Below, one piece after another: positions 55,575-63,730 of a stretch of 64,000 nucleotides of DNA. The stretch comes from an uncultured Pseudoxanthomonas sp. (GTDB lineage: Bacteria; Pseudomonadota; Gammaproteobacteria; Xanthomonadales; Xanthomonadaceae): the NCBI GenBank assembly GCA_946479745.1, contig CAMLGZ010000023.1, forward strand, positions 1 to 64,000. The letters run 5' to 3'. Each line of letters opens with the position of its first letter. Positions within the stretch are counted from its first letter, which is position 1. Below the pieces are notes generated by a model. It was given only the letters and a program-made list of their open reading frames with translations. It searched no databases and was not told the DNA's origin. The position numbers were made by a program, and so were the translations under genes.

Positions 55575-56069
55575 ATGGGAAAGGTCAAGCAGATTTTCCA
55601 CATCATCAGTTACCTGCAGTACCCGCTGCTGCTGGTTGCACTGGGGTATATGGCCCAGCCGTACTTCGCCGGCCTGGACACGTTTTGGCAAACTTTTTGG
55701 CCATCGGTCAACAATGCGTTGATCTTCAGCGGGCTGGCGATCAGCTTCTCGACGCTGCAGGACACCACCAAAACACAGAACAACTTCTCCAAGAAAATCT
55801 GGGAAAACCCGCGGAAAGGCATGCTTGCGTTGTGGGTGATCTCAGCCACCACGCTGGCTTTTCTGGCAGTGGGAATGTACGGCCTTTATGTTTCCAGGGG
55901 TGGCGTAGTCAAAGAGGTCAGTATCGGAGTGCTGATGCTGGGGCTTGGATACGTCGGCTTGTTGAAGACGGCCATCGAGATGCACGAGCACCATCGGGTA
56001 TCGCCCGAGGCTGCAGACGGGGCCGACTCTAGTGGCCCGGTGCTGGCCCCTCCGACGTCTTCCCAGTAA
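55575..56069 (+). CDS. Conserved-type inner-membrane protein of unknown function
   Basis: 164 residues from ATG 55575. Four hydrophobic helices: about 9-27 (IISYLQYPLLLVALGYMA), 45-58 (NALIFSGLAISFST), 84-107 (MLALWVISATTLAFLAVGMYGLY) and 113-130 (VSIGVLMLGLGYVGLL). A Pro/Ser-rich tail is cytoplasmic or periplasmic. No enzymatic motif. It follows the methyltransferase by 58 bp. Confidence 0.75.
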   Translation: MGKVKQIFHIISYLQYPLLLVALGYMAQPYFAGLDTFWQTFWPSVNNALIFSGLAISFSTLQDTTKTQNNFSKKIWENPRKGMLALWVISATTLAFLAVGMYGLYVSRGGVVKEVSIGVLMLGLGYVGLLKTAIEMHEHHRVSPEAADGADSSGPVLAPPTSSQ

Positions 56070-56071
56070 GT

Positions 56072-56115
56072 TGTCGCAACCGGGGGTATGGCGATGGCGG
56101 GCCGGGGCCCACCCT
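56072..56115. repeat. Partial copy of the GCCCACCC repeat family
   Basis: Right half of the unit seen at 53900 and 54608 (GTCGCAACCGGGGGTATGGC, GGCGGGCC, GGGGCCCACCCT). Its last two bases meet the stop of the convergent GFA-family gene. Confidence 0.7.
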
Positions 56116-56500
56116 ATTCGAAACGGCTGGTGGACTCTCGGTCGCGGTCGTATCCGTTGAGCGGAAACGGCGGCAACCAGGACTCGCGGCGGACGGTCCA
56201 GAGTTCGTAGGTTGGCTTCAGTTGGTCGGGGGCGTCCAGGGAGCCCAGGTTCACTTCGACCTCGTCCGCACTGCGTCCGAAAACGGACGAACCGCAGCGG
56301 GGACAGAAAAAACGCCCGGCGTAGTCGCGCGTTTCGCCCTCGATCGTCACTGCCTCCTGCGGGAACACCGCCGAAGCGTGAAAAAGAGCCCCGTGATGCT
56401 TGCGGCAGTCGAGGCAATGGCAAAGGCCGACCCGGTAGGGAAGTCCCGAAGCCACGATTCGCACGTTGCCGCACAGGCAACCGCCAGTGAATCGGTCCAT
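56114..56500 (-). CDS. GFA-family (Mss4-like) zinc protein
   Basis: 128 residues from ATG 56500 with GAGGAG upstream. Cysteines in the family arrangement: GGCLCGNVR, CHCLDCRKHHGALFHAS, and FFCPRCGSSVFG, forming two zinc sites. Relatives include the glutathione-dependent formaldehyde-activating enzyme and many proteins of unknown role. The last residues (STSRFE) lie next to a repeat. Cytoplasmic. Confidence 0.9.
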   Translation of the reverse strand: MDRFTGGCLCGNVRIVASGLPYRVGLCHCLDCRKHHGALFHASAVFPQEAVTIEGETRDYAGRFFCPRCGSSVFGRSADEVEVNLGSLDAPDQLKPTYELWTVRRESWLPPFPLNGYDRDRESTSRFE

Positions 56501-56763
56501 GCTGCGTCTCCTCTGAATCAAATGTCGTAGCGCTACTGGTTATCTGGTCAGGATCGCAGGTCGGGTTGGTGCTGACCCAGTGCTTCTACAACGATAGTAG
56601 GTGATGGGATTGTCCGTTGGTCTTTCCGGAGCCATTGCGGGCATCGTGGTGACAAGTTCCACTATGCGAGTTTTGATTGACGCACCTCGGGTACCGAGGA
56701 GATCATCTGCCGCACCTCAGAATTGGGGTCGGATTAGCATTGGACACTACTTTGGGGAAGCCT

Positions 56764-57237
56764 TTGACTGATAATCCATATGCAGCACCAAGCGCCGCAG
56801 TTGTAGATGCCGGCAACGCCGCGGGCACAATCCGGCTCTACTCTCCCGCACAAGTTGCATGCGGAACGATTGGCGGTCCTGTTGGCTTGATTTACTTCCT
56901 CAGAGCGAACTTTGTGGCGCTCGGCAATTATCGACTGGCGAGAACGACCCTCATATCCGGCTTGGTCCTTATACCGGCATTATTGATCAGCGTTATTCTG
57001 CTTCCCGAAGATTTCCCGAATTATCCTTTCACAATCGCATACATCATGTCGGCCTTGTATGTGAGCGCAAAATATCAGATGACCAAGCGGGCCATAATCG
57101 ATTCTGCGACGCACGAGTTTCACTCGAATTGGCGCGTTCTTTGGCTTGGGCTCTTGTGCTTGGTCGGGTCAGTTATTGTTCTTGCGGTTCCGTTAGGCAT
57201 CCTCGCTTTTTTTGGTGTATGGGATCTAGGCCCGTAG
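56764..57237 (+). CDS. Small membrane protein (DNPYAAP-type)
   Basis: 157 residues from TTG 56764 with GGGGAAG upstream. The N-terminus TDNPYAAPSAAV is a common opening of small bacterial membrane proteins of unknown function, which supports this start over the longer frame. Helices are at about 35-55, 66-86, 93-110 and 134-154. AT-richer than its neighbours. No function can be assigned. Confidence 0.65.
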   Translation: MTDNPYAAPSAAVVDAGNAAGTIRLYSPAQVACGTIGGPVGLIYFLRANFVALGNYRLARTTLISGLVLIPALLISVILLPEDFPNYPFTIAYIMSALYVSAKYQMTKRAIIDSATHEFHSNWRVLWLGLLCLVGSVIVLAVPLGILAFFGVWDLGP

Positions 57238-57340
57238 GCTGGAAACTGGAACCTGATTCTCTCAGCCCCGATTACCGCTGCGCTAACGTGTGTCACCGCA
57301 CGCGCACTGCCCAACACTCTCAATCGAAGGATCGAACCCC

Positions 57341-57934
57341 ATGACTGCACTGCTGCCCGCCGAACTCGCCTGGTACGCCACCGGCCGTTTCTACCGCACC
57401 AATGAGGGCGCACTGGCCGATTACGGTTACTTCCTGCATCTACCCATGTTCGACGTACCGCTATTCGATGGCGAACCGGCGGAGACGACCGCGCACTTCA
57501 CCTTTGCCGCGACGCCATTCAAGTCGCAAAGCGCGACCAACGGCGCGCTGTCGCTCGGGATCGACCCGGTGGGCGAATTTTCCTTGTACCTGCAGCGACG
57601 GCCGGCGGGTAATTTCGACGATCCGGCTTCGTTCGCGCAGGGCGAATGCATCGCCACCTTCCGTCGCGCCAGTCTGGTCGTAGGCACCACGGTCTCCGCT
57701 ACCACTGGTGCGACGACGGAGCCGCTGATGGGCGACAACGTTTTCTCCGCGCGCCTGATCGCCAGCACTCCGTTCGAATTCGGCGGCCTCCACCACGACG
57801 TCGCCCACAGCCTCGGACAGGGCGTCACCCAGTTCGGCACCGCCGCAGTCACGCCGGTGGTTCCGCCACCGCCGGGATACAACCTGGTGCTGCCGTTCAC
57901 CGGATCGGCCATTGCATTGGGTCGAGCAGGGTAG
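57341..57934 (+). CDS. Hypothetical beta-rich protein
   Basis: 197 residues from ATG 57341, with AAGGA nine bases upstream. No signal peptide or membrane segment. It begins AWYATGRFYRTNEGALADYGYF and alternates short beta-like stretches with Gly/Thr-rich turns; a PPPPGY segment is near the end. I do not recognise the family. Confidence 0.7.
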   Translation: MTALLPAELAWYATGRFYRTNEGALADYGYFLHLPMFDVPLFDGEPAETTAHFTFAATPFKSQSATNGALSLGIDPVGEFSLYLQRRPAGNFDDPASFAQGECIATFRRASLVVGTTVSATTGATTEPLMGDNVFSARLIASTPFEFGGLHHDVAHSLGQGVTQFGTAAVTPVVPPPPGYNLVLPFTGSAIALGRAG

Positions 57935-57975
57935 GCGGATAGCGCAAACTGCTTTCGCAAGGACGGGCCGCTGAA

Positions 57976-58091
57976 ATGAGCGGCCTGAGCTTGAGGACCG
58001 TACAGCGCTTGGAGGCGGGACACAGGTCGGCCATGCCTCGCTCCGGGCTCTGGCCGCTACCTTTGAACACATCCGTGACAGATACAAACTT
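57976..58091 (+). pseudogene. Remnant of an XRE-type helix-turn-helix gene
   Basis: The first frame reads SGLSLRTVQRLEAGHRSA, a recognition-helix region of Cro/C1-type regulators. The continuation appears in another frame as HASLRALAATFEHIRDRY, which is how such domains go on. A frameshift near 58030 separates them and the 5' part of the domain is missing, so the gene is dead. Confidence 0.6.
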
Positions 58092-58238
58092 TGGCCGGGG
58101 TCCGGCGGCGCTCCGTCCGAACCACCGCCACGCACATGGAAAAGCACAACGGCGGAGCACGCCTTGTCGAAAAGCAGGGGCTACTCATTCCGCTTGGCGA
58201 TGGGCACTCAGGCAAGTGCGTTGCCTAACCCCATGTTC

Positions 58239-58311
58239 GTCATCCCGGCGAAAGCCGGGACCCAACTATCAGACGCCGTTGAGTTGGGTCCCGGCTTTCG
58301 CCGGGATGACG
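58239..58311. repeat. Perfect 30-bp inverted repeat
   Basis: Arms at 58239-58268 and 58282-58311 (beginning CGTCATCCCGGCGAAAGCC) are exact reverse complements with a 13-bp spacer. The motif is a widely dispersed palindrome in proteobacterial genomes. The 58092-58484 gap holds only this and the pseudogene's remains. Confidence 0.92.
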
Positions 58312-58484
58312 GAATGAAGAAAGGCCACTGCCAGGCTTTTGGTTTGACCATTCCCATCGCCTGTTTCACGTCCAGCGAACGCATTCACCCGGTACCGCCT
58401 CGGTCGGCATTGAAAATGCTGCGCTCGGACCTATCTGGAATACGATGCCCCACATGACCCGCGCGACGCGATGAGGAAGCCGAT

Positions 58485-59021
58485 ATGAGCGAACAAGACA
58501 ATGCCACCCACACTTCCGCCTCGAACGGGCAGGGCACGGAGATTGCCACGCTGGCTGGCGGCTGCTTCTGGGGCGTGGAGGAAATCCTGCGTGCAGTGCC
58601 CGGGGTGATCGACACCGACGTGGGCTACACCGGCGGCTGGCTGGAGAACCCGACCTACGACGACACTCACGACAGCAAGTCCGGCCACGCCGAGGCGATC
58701 CGGATAACGTTCGATCCCTCGGTGCTCAGCTACGAAGACCTGTTGGAAAAGTGGTTCTTCAAACTGCACGACCCCACCACGCTCAACCGTCAGGGCAACG
58801 ACGTGGGAACGCAGTACCGGTCGGCGCTGTTTCCGCACACGCCCGAGCAGAGGGCGACCGCCGAACAGGTGATAGCGCGCGTGAACGCCTCCGGCAAATG
58901 GAAGCAGCCCATCACCACTTCCATAGAGCCGGCCGCCACCTGGTACAGCGCCGAGTCCTACCACCAGGATTACCTTCGCAAACACCCGGGCGGCTACAGC
59001 TGCCACTTCATGCGCGACTAG
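58485..59021 (+). CDS. msrA: Peptide-methionine (S)-S-oxide reductase MsrA
   Basis: 178 residues. The catalytic Cys27 is in GGCFWGVEE; GYTGG, GHAEAIRITFDP and HDPTTLNRQGNDVGTQYRS are diagnostic. It reduces the S form of methionine sulfoxide in proteins, using thioredoxin. No signal peptide, so cytoplasmic. The usual second Cys near the C-terminus is visible in YSCHF. A single-domain MsrA without fused MsrB. Confidence 0.97.
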   Translation: MSEQDNATHTSASNGQGTEIATLAGGCFWGVEEILRAVPGVIDTDVGYTGGWLENPTYDDTHDSKSGHAEAIRITFDPSVLSYEDLLEKWFFKLHDPTTLNRQGNDVGTQYRSALFPHTPEQRATAEQVIARVNASGKWKQPITTSIEPAATWYSAESYHQDYLRKHPGGYSCHFMRD

Positions 59022-59142
59022 GACGTCGCAACCGAGGCTGCCGGTCTCAAGCGATAGACGAAAAAGCGGGCGCGCATCGTTCGTCTTTCCGGGCGGCTCC
59101 AAGCGCCCAGGAATCCGTGAATAAGTCGAATACCCCTCGAAT

Positions 59143-59216
59143 TGTCATCCCGAGCGTAGCGGGGGATCTGCTTCACCGCTCGCAATAGCAGATCCCTCGC
59201 TACGCTCGGCATGACA
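59143..59216. repeat. 74-bp imperfect palindrome
   Basis: Arms TGTCATCCCGAGCGTAGC and its near-complement GCTACGCTCGGCATGACA, with GGATCTG/CAGATCC inside. Another dispersed intergenic palindrome; it lies between msrA and the basic protein gene in an otherwise empty stretch (59022-59411). Confidence 0.85.
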
Positions 59217-59411
59217 GGGCAGGGGTTGTCCAGAGCTTCCTGGCGGGCCAACCGGCCTTCACTCCACCTCACCAGAGACTGTGCACCTTGCGTCGTCAAC
59301 GCAACGGGGCAGCGCTCTGCCGTCCACCCGCTGAACTCGTCCGCCGCGGCCTCTTGCGCAGAACAGGCTATATGATATAAAAGGTATAAATAATTTACAG
59401 AGTTCTGCGCA

Positions 59412-59759
59412 ATGAAGGCGAATCAGTCGAAGAGCGGCACCCGTAAAGCCCCGGCCGTTGTGGCCAAGGCGGCAAAGCCGGCCGCTCCGGAGAAGCGCAA
59501 ATCCGCCCCGGTGGCGGCCCCGGCCCAGCCGCCGAAGAAAGACAAACTGATCCGCGACAGCTTCACCTTGCCGCGTGAGGATTTCGAGCTGATCGCGGCG
59601 CTCAAGGACCGGGCGCTGGATTTCAAGCGGCCCACCAAGAAAAGCGAACTTCTGCGGGCCGGTCTGCAGGTGCTGGCGGGTCTGGATCAGGCGAAGTTGC
59701 GCACGGCACTGGAAGCGCTGCGCCCGCTCAAGGCCGGGCGTCCCAAAAACAAACCCTGA
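59412..59759 (+). CDS. Basic protein with Ala/Lys/Pro-rich arm and ribbon-helix-helix-like domain
   Basis: 115 residues. The first 45 are a disordered, histone-like Lys/Ala/Pro arm. The rest, IRDSFTLPREDFELIAALKD and KKSELLRAGLQVLAGLD, has the beta-strand then two-helix pattern of ribbon-helix-helix DNA-binding domains, and the tail KAGRPKNKP resembles an AT-hook. It is likely a nucleoid-associated or regulatory protein. An AT-rich tract with TATGATATAAAAGG lies just upstream and probably holds the promoter. Confidence 0.75.
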   Translation: MKANQSKSGTRKAPAVVAKAAKPAAPEKRKSAPVAAPAQPPKKDKLIRDSFTLPREDFELIAALKDRALDFKRPTKKSELLRAGLQVLAGLDQAKLRTALEALRPLKAGRPKNKP

Positions 59760-59844
59760 CCGCGGCACGCTGCAGGACCGCTGCCAGCCGAGCCGACGCG
59801 GCAGCCGTTCTTCGCCGTCCCATCCCGTACGACATCTCCGACCC

Positions 59845-60888
59845 ATGAAGCTCAAGTACCTCTCATTTCCTTCCTTGTTCCGCCGTCCGGCACGTTTGCG
59901 CATTGGCGCGCTGGTGCTGGTAGGGGTCGTGCTGGCATCCATGTCCGCCTGGCTGAGCGCGAGCGTGGATTCCGCCGCCGCCGTTTTCCCGCAGACGGTT
60001 TCGGCCAACGCCGGCCCGGAGCATTTCACCGTTACCGATCTGGAATGGACCGATACCTCGCGCGCACGGCGCGTGCCGGCGCGCCTGTTCTGGCCGGAAT
60101 CGGCCAGCCGCGGGAAAGTCCCGCTGATCGTTTTCTCGCACGGCATCGGCAGCTCGCGCGACGGGTATAGCTACCTGGGGCGGTATTGGGCCAGCCATGG
60201 CATCGCCAGCCTGCATCTGCAGCACGTGGGCAGCGACCGCGCCCTGTGGCATGGCAACGTGTTCTCACTGGTTTCGCGTTTTCAGCACGCTGCCGGCGAT
60301 GAGGAAGCGATCGCCCGAGTGCACGACCTGAGCTTCGCTCTGGATCGTTTGCTGCAAAGCGAGCGCGGGGCGCACATCGCCCGCGACCGCATCGTCGCCG
60401 CAGGCCATTCCTACGGCGCCAACACCACGCTGCTGGCGGCTGGCGCCAAAGTCCTGCGCAACGGGCGTCTGCTGCAGTTCCGCGATCCGCGTATAAGCGC
60501 CGCCATCGTGATTTCGGCGCCGCCTTTTTATGGCGAAAAGGATTTCGTGCCGATCCTTTCGGGAATCGGCATTCCCACCTTGCACGTCACCACCGCCGCC
60601 GACGTCATCCGCATCCCGGGCTTCGGGTCCGGGCTGGAAGACCGGCTGAGGATATTCGACGCCACCGGCGGGCCGTTCAAGGCGCTGGCCGTCTACAAGC
60701 AGGGCAGCCACAACGTATTCACCGAGCGGCGTTATTTCGATTCGCTGGAAGTGGCGACCGAGGTCAAGACTGCGACGGAGGGGTTGTCGCTGGCCTTCCT
60801 CGACCAGGTCTTCGGGCAGGCCGACACGCTGGACCTTTGGGAACGCAAGCATCGGGCGTTGTTTTCCGAGTATGTAGAACGCCGCTAG
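59845..60888 (+). CDS. Exported alpha/beta hydrolase (dienelactone hydrolase-like)
   Basis: 347 residues with an N-terminal membrane/signal segment (RIGALVLVGVVLASMSAWLSA). The nucleophile elbow is AAGHSYGANT (Ser) and VPLIVFSHGIGSS is the oxyanion strand; a catalytic His is probably in GSHNVFTE. Relatives are often annotated as platelet-activating-factor acetylhydrolase-like or dienelactone hydrolases. Substrate unknown. It follows the basic protein gene by 85 bp. Confidence 0.87.
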   Translation: MKLKYLSFPSLFRRPARLRIGALVLVGVVLASMSAWLSASVDSAAAVFPQTVSANAGPEHFTVTDLEWTDTSRARRVPARLFWPESASRGKVPLIVFSHGIGSSRDGYSYLGRYWASHGIASLHLQHVGSDRALWHGNVFSLVSRFQHAAGDEEAIARVHDLSFALDRLLQSERGAHIARDRIVAAGHSYGANTTLLAAGAKVLRNGRLLQFRDPRISAAIVISAPPFYGEKDFVPILSGIGIPTLHVTTAADVIRIPGFGSGLEDRLRIFDATGGPFKALAVYKQGSHNVFTERRYFDSLEVATEVKTATEGLSLAFLDQVFGQADTLDLWERKHRALFSEYVERR

Positions 60889-60971
60889 CCGTCGTTGGCT
60901 GGCTGGCGGCGCGAACCACGCCGCGATGCAGTTGAAGTATGCTGGCCCGCTCCCGGCCTGCTACGCCTGTC

Positions 60972-61802
60972 ATGAACGCTCACTCGAAAGATGCGTCGAT
61001 GGATCTGGGCGCCGCTTTGCGCGGCATCGCGGACGACCAGTTGTCGCTCGCGGCCGATTATCTGGGCCGGCAGGGCGGTCACCGGCACAAGGGCGTGCAT
61101 CAGGCGCGTAAATCCATCCGGCGGGTACGCTCGATTCTGGCGCTGGCCGGTGCCGCCTTGGGGCCTGGCGCGGAAGCGCTCAGTTATCTGCTTTCCGAAA
61201 TCAACCAGGGGCTCTCCCGCACGCGCGACGCGCAGGCCCTGGTGGAGGCGATAGATCACCTTGCGGTCCAGACCAAGGACGAGAAATGGTTGAAGCTTTT
61301 AGGCAGGGCGCGCCGAAACGCGGTTGCGGCCAGGCGCGATGTGCTGCAGGAGTCGCTGGCCGCGGATCCGGATTTTCTTCAGGCCAGAGGTCTTTTGAAG
61401 CAGCTGAAAACCGCTCTGGACAGCTTGCCGTGGGGCGGGGTGATGAAGCACGACGTCGAAGCCGCGTTTTCCCTGGCCAGGGAAAAAACCAGGAAGGCCG
61501 CGAAGAAAGCCGGCAGAACCGGCAAGGACGAAGACTGGCACCGGTGGCGGCGCAAGGCCCGGCGGCAATCGCAGCAGCAACGGATCCTGGCCGAGGCGGG
61601 GATCGAATCCACCGTGAAGTACGACGACAAGGAAATCGCCACGCTGTTGGGAAAGCAACAGGATTGTTCTCTGTTGCTGGACTTCTGCGAGTCCGGCCAT
61701 TCGCCGATCCGTTGGGCGGACCGTAGTCAGCTGCACCGGTTCGTCGAGAAAAAACTGGAATCGCTGCGCAAGGAACTCGCCAAGCACTCGGTCGATGCCT
61801 AG
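60972..61802 (+). CDS. CHAD-domain protein
   Basis: 276 residues from ATG 60972 (ATG 60999 possible). A helical bundle rich in conserved His and Arg/Lys: KGVHQARKSIRRVRSIL, SRTRDAQAL, DWHRWRRKARRQSQQQRIL, and LLGKQQDCSLLLDF. CHAD domains bind polyphosphate and occur with polyphosphate or CYTH proteins; no CYTH domain is fused here. Cytoplasmic. Confidence 0.9.
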   Translation: MNAHSKDASMDLGAALRGIADDQLSLAADYLGRQGGHRHKGVHQARKSIRRVRSILALAGAALGPGAEALSYLLSEINQGLSRTRDAQALVEAIDHLAVQTKDEKWLKLLGRARRNAVAARRDVLQESLAADPDFLQARGLLKQLKTALDSLPWGGVMKHDVEAAFSLAREKTRKAAKKAGRTGKDEDWHRWRRKARRQSQQQRILAEAGIESTVKYDDKEIATLLGKQQDCSLLLDFCESGHSPIRWADRSQLHRFVEKKLESLRKELAKHSVDA

Positions 61803-61811
61803 ACGCGTGCC

Positions 61812-62468
61812 TCAGTCACCGATCCCGCGAGGCAAAGCCAAACCGGATGCGCCCGCGACTACTTTGCGCACGCTCATGATCGCCGCCGCCGACAGCGAGC
61901 GGCGCGCCAGGCCGACGGGAACCCGGCCGCCGATATCGGTCAACGAGGCGTAGGTCAGCCGGGTGCCGGTGCCGGCCGGGGTCAGCACCCATTCGCCCCG
62001 CGAGCGCAGCGCGATGCAATCGGGTTTCGGTTTCGCGCCCACGTAGTCGAGCGACACGAACCGCACCCGGATCTCGCCGCTCGCGTGGGTCTGCTTTTCG
62101 AAACGCATGGAGTAACAGCGCTCGCTGATGAGCGGTGTGTCGAGCACATCCGACCAGATCGTAAGCTCGCGTCCGCGTTTGATGAACGTGCGGCTGATGT
62201 TCCTGTTCTTTTCGTCGAGATACTTTCCGAACAGATAATCCGCGACGGTTTGCGGTGAAACCTTCAGCGATGTGCTGACGCGCAGCTCGTCGAAACGTTC
62301 GCCCGGAAGCTGCCGCGTCTCCATCCGAATGCCGTCTTTTTCGCTCGCGACCTGCCACTGCTGGGCTTGCAGGGAACTTGACATCGCCAGTGCGGGTAAC
62401 AACAACAGGCAGACCAAGCGCCTGGCGGCTGCGGTCTGCCGCGCCATTGGGTTGCGGAATAAAACCAT
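61812..62468 (-). CDS. Exported START/SRPBCC-like protein
   Basis: 218 residues; ATG 62447 is an alternative start. A signal peptide is present (RRLVCLLLLPALAMSSSLQAQ). The following domain (QVASEKDGIRMETRQLPGE, VSTSLKVSPQTVADYLF, WSDVLDTPLISERCYSMRFE, WVLTPAGTGTRLTYASLTDIGG) has the START-domain pattern of a helix-grip fold that binds a hydrophobic ligand. The ligand is unknown. It is convergent with the CHAD gene, nine bases apart. Confidence 0.8.
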   Translation of the reverse strand: MVLFRNPMARQTAAARRLVCLLLLPALAMSSSLQAQQWQVASEKDGIRMETRQLPGERFDELRVSTSLKVSPQTVADYLFGKYLDEKNRNISRTFIKRGRELTIWSDVLDTPLISERCYSMRFEKQTHASGEIRVRFVSLDYVGAKPKPDCIALRSRGEWVLTPAGTGTRLTYASLTDIGGRVPVGLARRSLSAAAIMSVRKVVAGASGLALPRGIGD

Positions 62469-62670
62469 GTCGCCTTATCTCCCCGATGCCGGACAGTCTC
62501 GGAGAATTCGATGCCGGTGTGATGACAGAATCAAGACAGAATCGCCCTGTCGGGCGACCCGGAGAGGGGAAGTCGGAGAGGGGATTGGTTGAATTGAATC
62601 GTCGCTCCCCGGCTTGGACCGTATTGCCGCGCCTCACATCGAGGGGAGTGAGCAGGGACGAAGCGTGTCG

Positions 62671-63375
62671 TTACGTTCCCGTGAGCAATACATAACCCAC
62701 GCCACGTACGGCGTTCAGAGGCAGTTGCTCGCTTGTGGCCGACAGGACTTTGCGACGCAAGCGGTGCACTAGCATTTCCAGGCGATGCGGATCGAAATCA
62801 TGGATGTCCGGCGCCAGTTTGGAGATGATCGCGTCGCGCGCCACGGTTTCCCCTGGAGAGGCCGCCAACACGGCGATCAGCAGACGCTCGGCATAGGTGA
62901 GGCGCACCTTCGCCCCTCTAGGCGAAGCCAGGTTCCAGTCCTGCATCTCAAGGCGCCAGCTCGGTGAAGGTTTCTCCGCCTTGCGTAAAACGTCGATCTG
63001 ATCCAGACGCCTGAGCAGACTGCGAACCGTCGCGATCAGCATGTCGATGTCGATCGGCTTGGTGATGTAAACATCGGCGCCTTCGTCCAGGCCGTAGATA
63101 TGATCGGCCTTGCGCTTATGCCCCGTCAGCACGATCCCGGCTTCCGTCATGGTCCGCAAGTGCTTGGCAATAGCGAGGCCGCTTTCACCCGGCAAGTCGA
63201 CGTCCAGGACGAATAGGGAAAAATCCCGGCCAAGCATGCAACGATAGGCCTCGGCGGTGCTACCGGCGCCTATTACGTTGAAGCCGGCATCCCTTAGGCC
63301 CGGCATCAAGATTCCTTCACGCATACCCACATCGTCTTCCACTACAAGAATGTAGCGTTCCAAATGGCCCGTCAT
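62671..63375 (-). CDS. OmpR/PhoB-type response regulator
   Basis: 234 residues from ATG 63375. The receiver domain has the acidic pair in VVEDDVG, phospho-acceptor Asp58 in FVLDVDLPGESG, a Thr in IVLTGHK, and Lys in YITKPIDIDML. The C-terminal winged helix (LTYAERLLIAVLAASPGETVARDAI, HRLEMLVHRLRRKV, NAVRGVGYVL) binds DNA. No histidine kinase is adjacent, so in this window it is an orphan. Confidence 0.95.
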   Translation of the reverse strand: MTGHLERYILVVEDDVGMREGILMPGLRDAGFNVIGAGSTAEAYRCMLGRDFSLFVLDVDLPGESGLAIAKHLRTMTEAGIVLTGHKRKADHIYGLDEGADVYITKPIDIDMLIATVRSLLRRLDQIDVLRKAEKPSPSWRLEMQDWNLASPRGAKVRLTYAERLLIAVLAASPGETVARDAIISKLAPDIHDFDPHRLEMLVHRLRRKVLSATSEQLPLNAVRGVGYVLLTGT

Positions 63376-63730
63376 ACAACCCCCTGTTGCACACGCCGGC
63401 ATTCCCGCGAAATGCGCAGGAATAAAAATTGATTGTTTTTCCCGGCAGGCCCCTGTCGCACACCGAAAGTGCTATGCAGATCACAAATCGCATGCCTGCA
63501 CGAAGCTTGTTCGAACAGAAATGCAGATTACGGTGAGTTTTAGCAGGTTTTCGTGCGTGATGTCTACCGTTGCACTTGATTAAATGCGCGCGGGGAAGGC
63601 CTTCGCAATGTAGGCCGTAATTAATTCTTGTGAAGGGGAACAATTCGTTCCGTCTTCCCTATTGGGCGCGCGGTATTTCGCTGCGTCCGATCGTCGCGCA
63701 TGCGTTGGCCAAGAGCCAGGGAAGCAGGGA
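63376..63730. other. Intergenic region between response regulator and a divergent gene
   Basis: 355 bp, AT-richer than the genes, with TTGATTAAATG and TTAATTC tracts. It should contain both divergent promoters; no convincing RNA gene or operator is seen. Confidence 0.5.
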
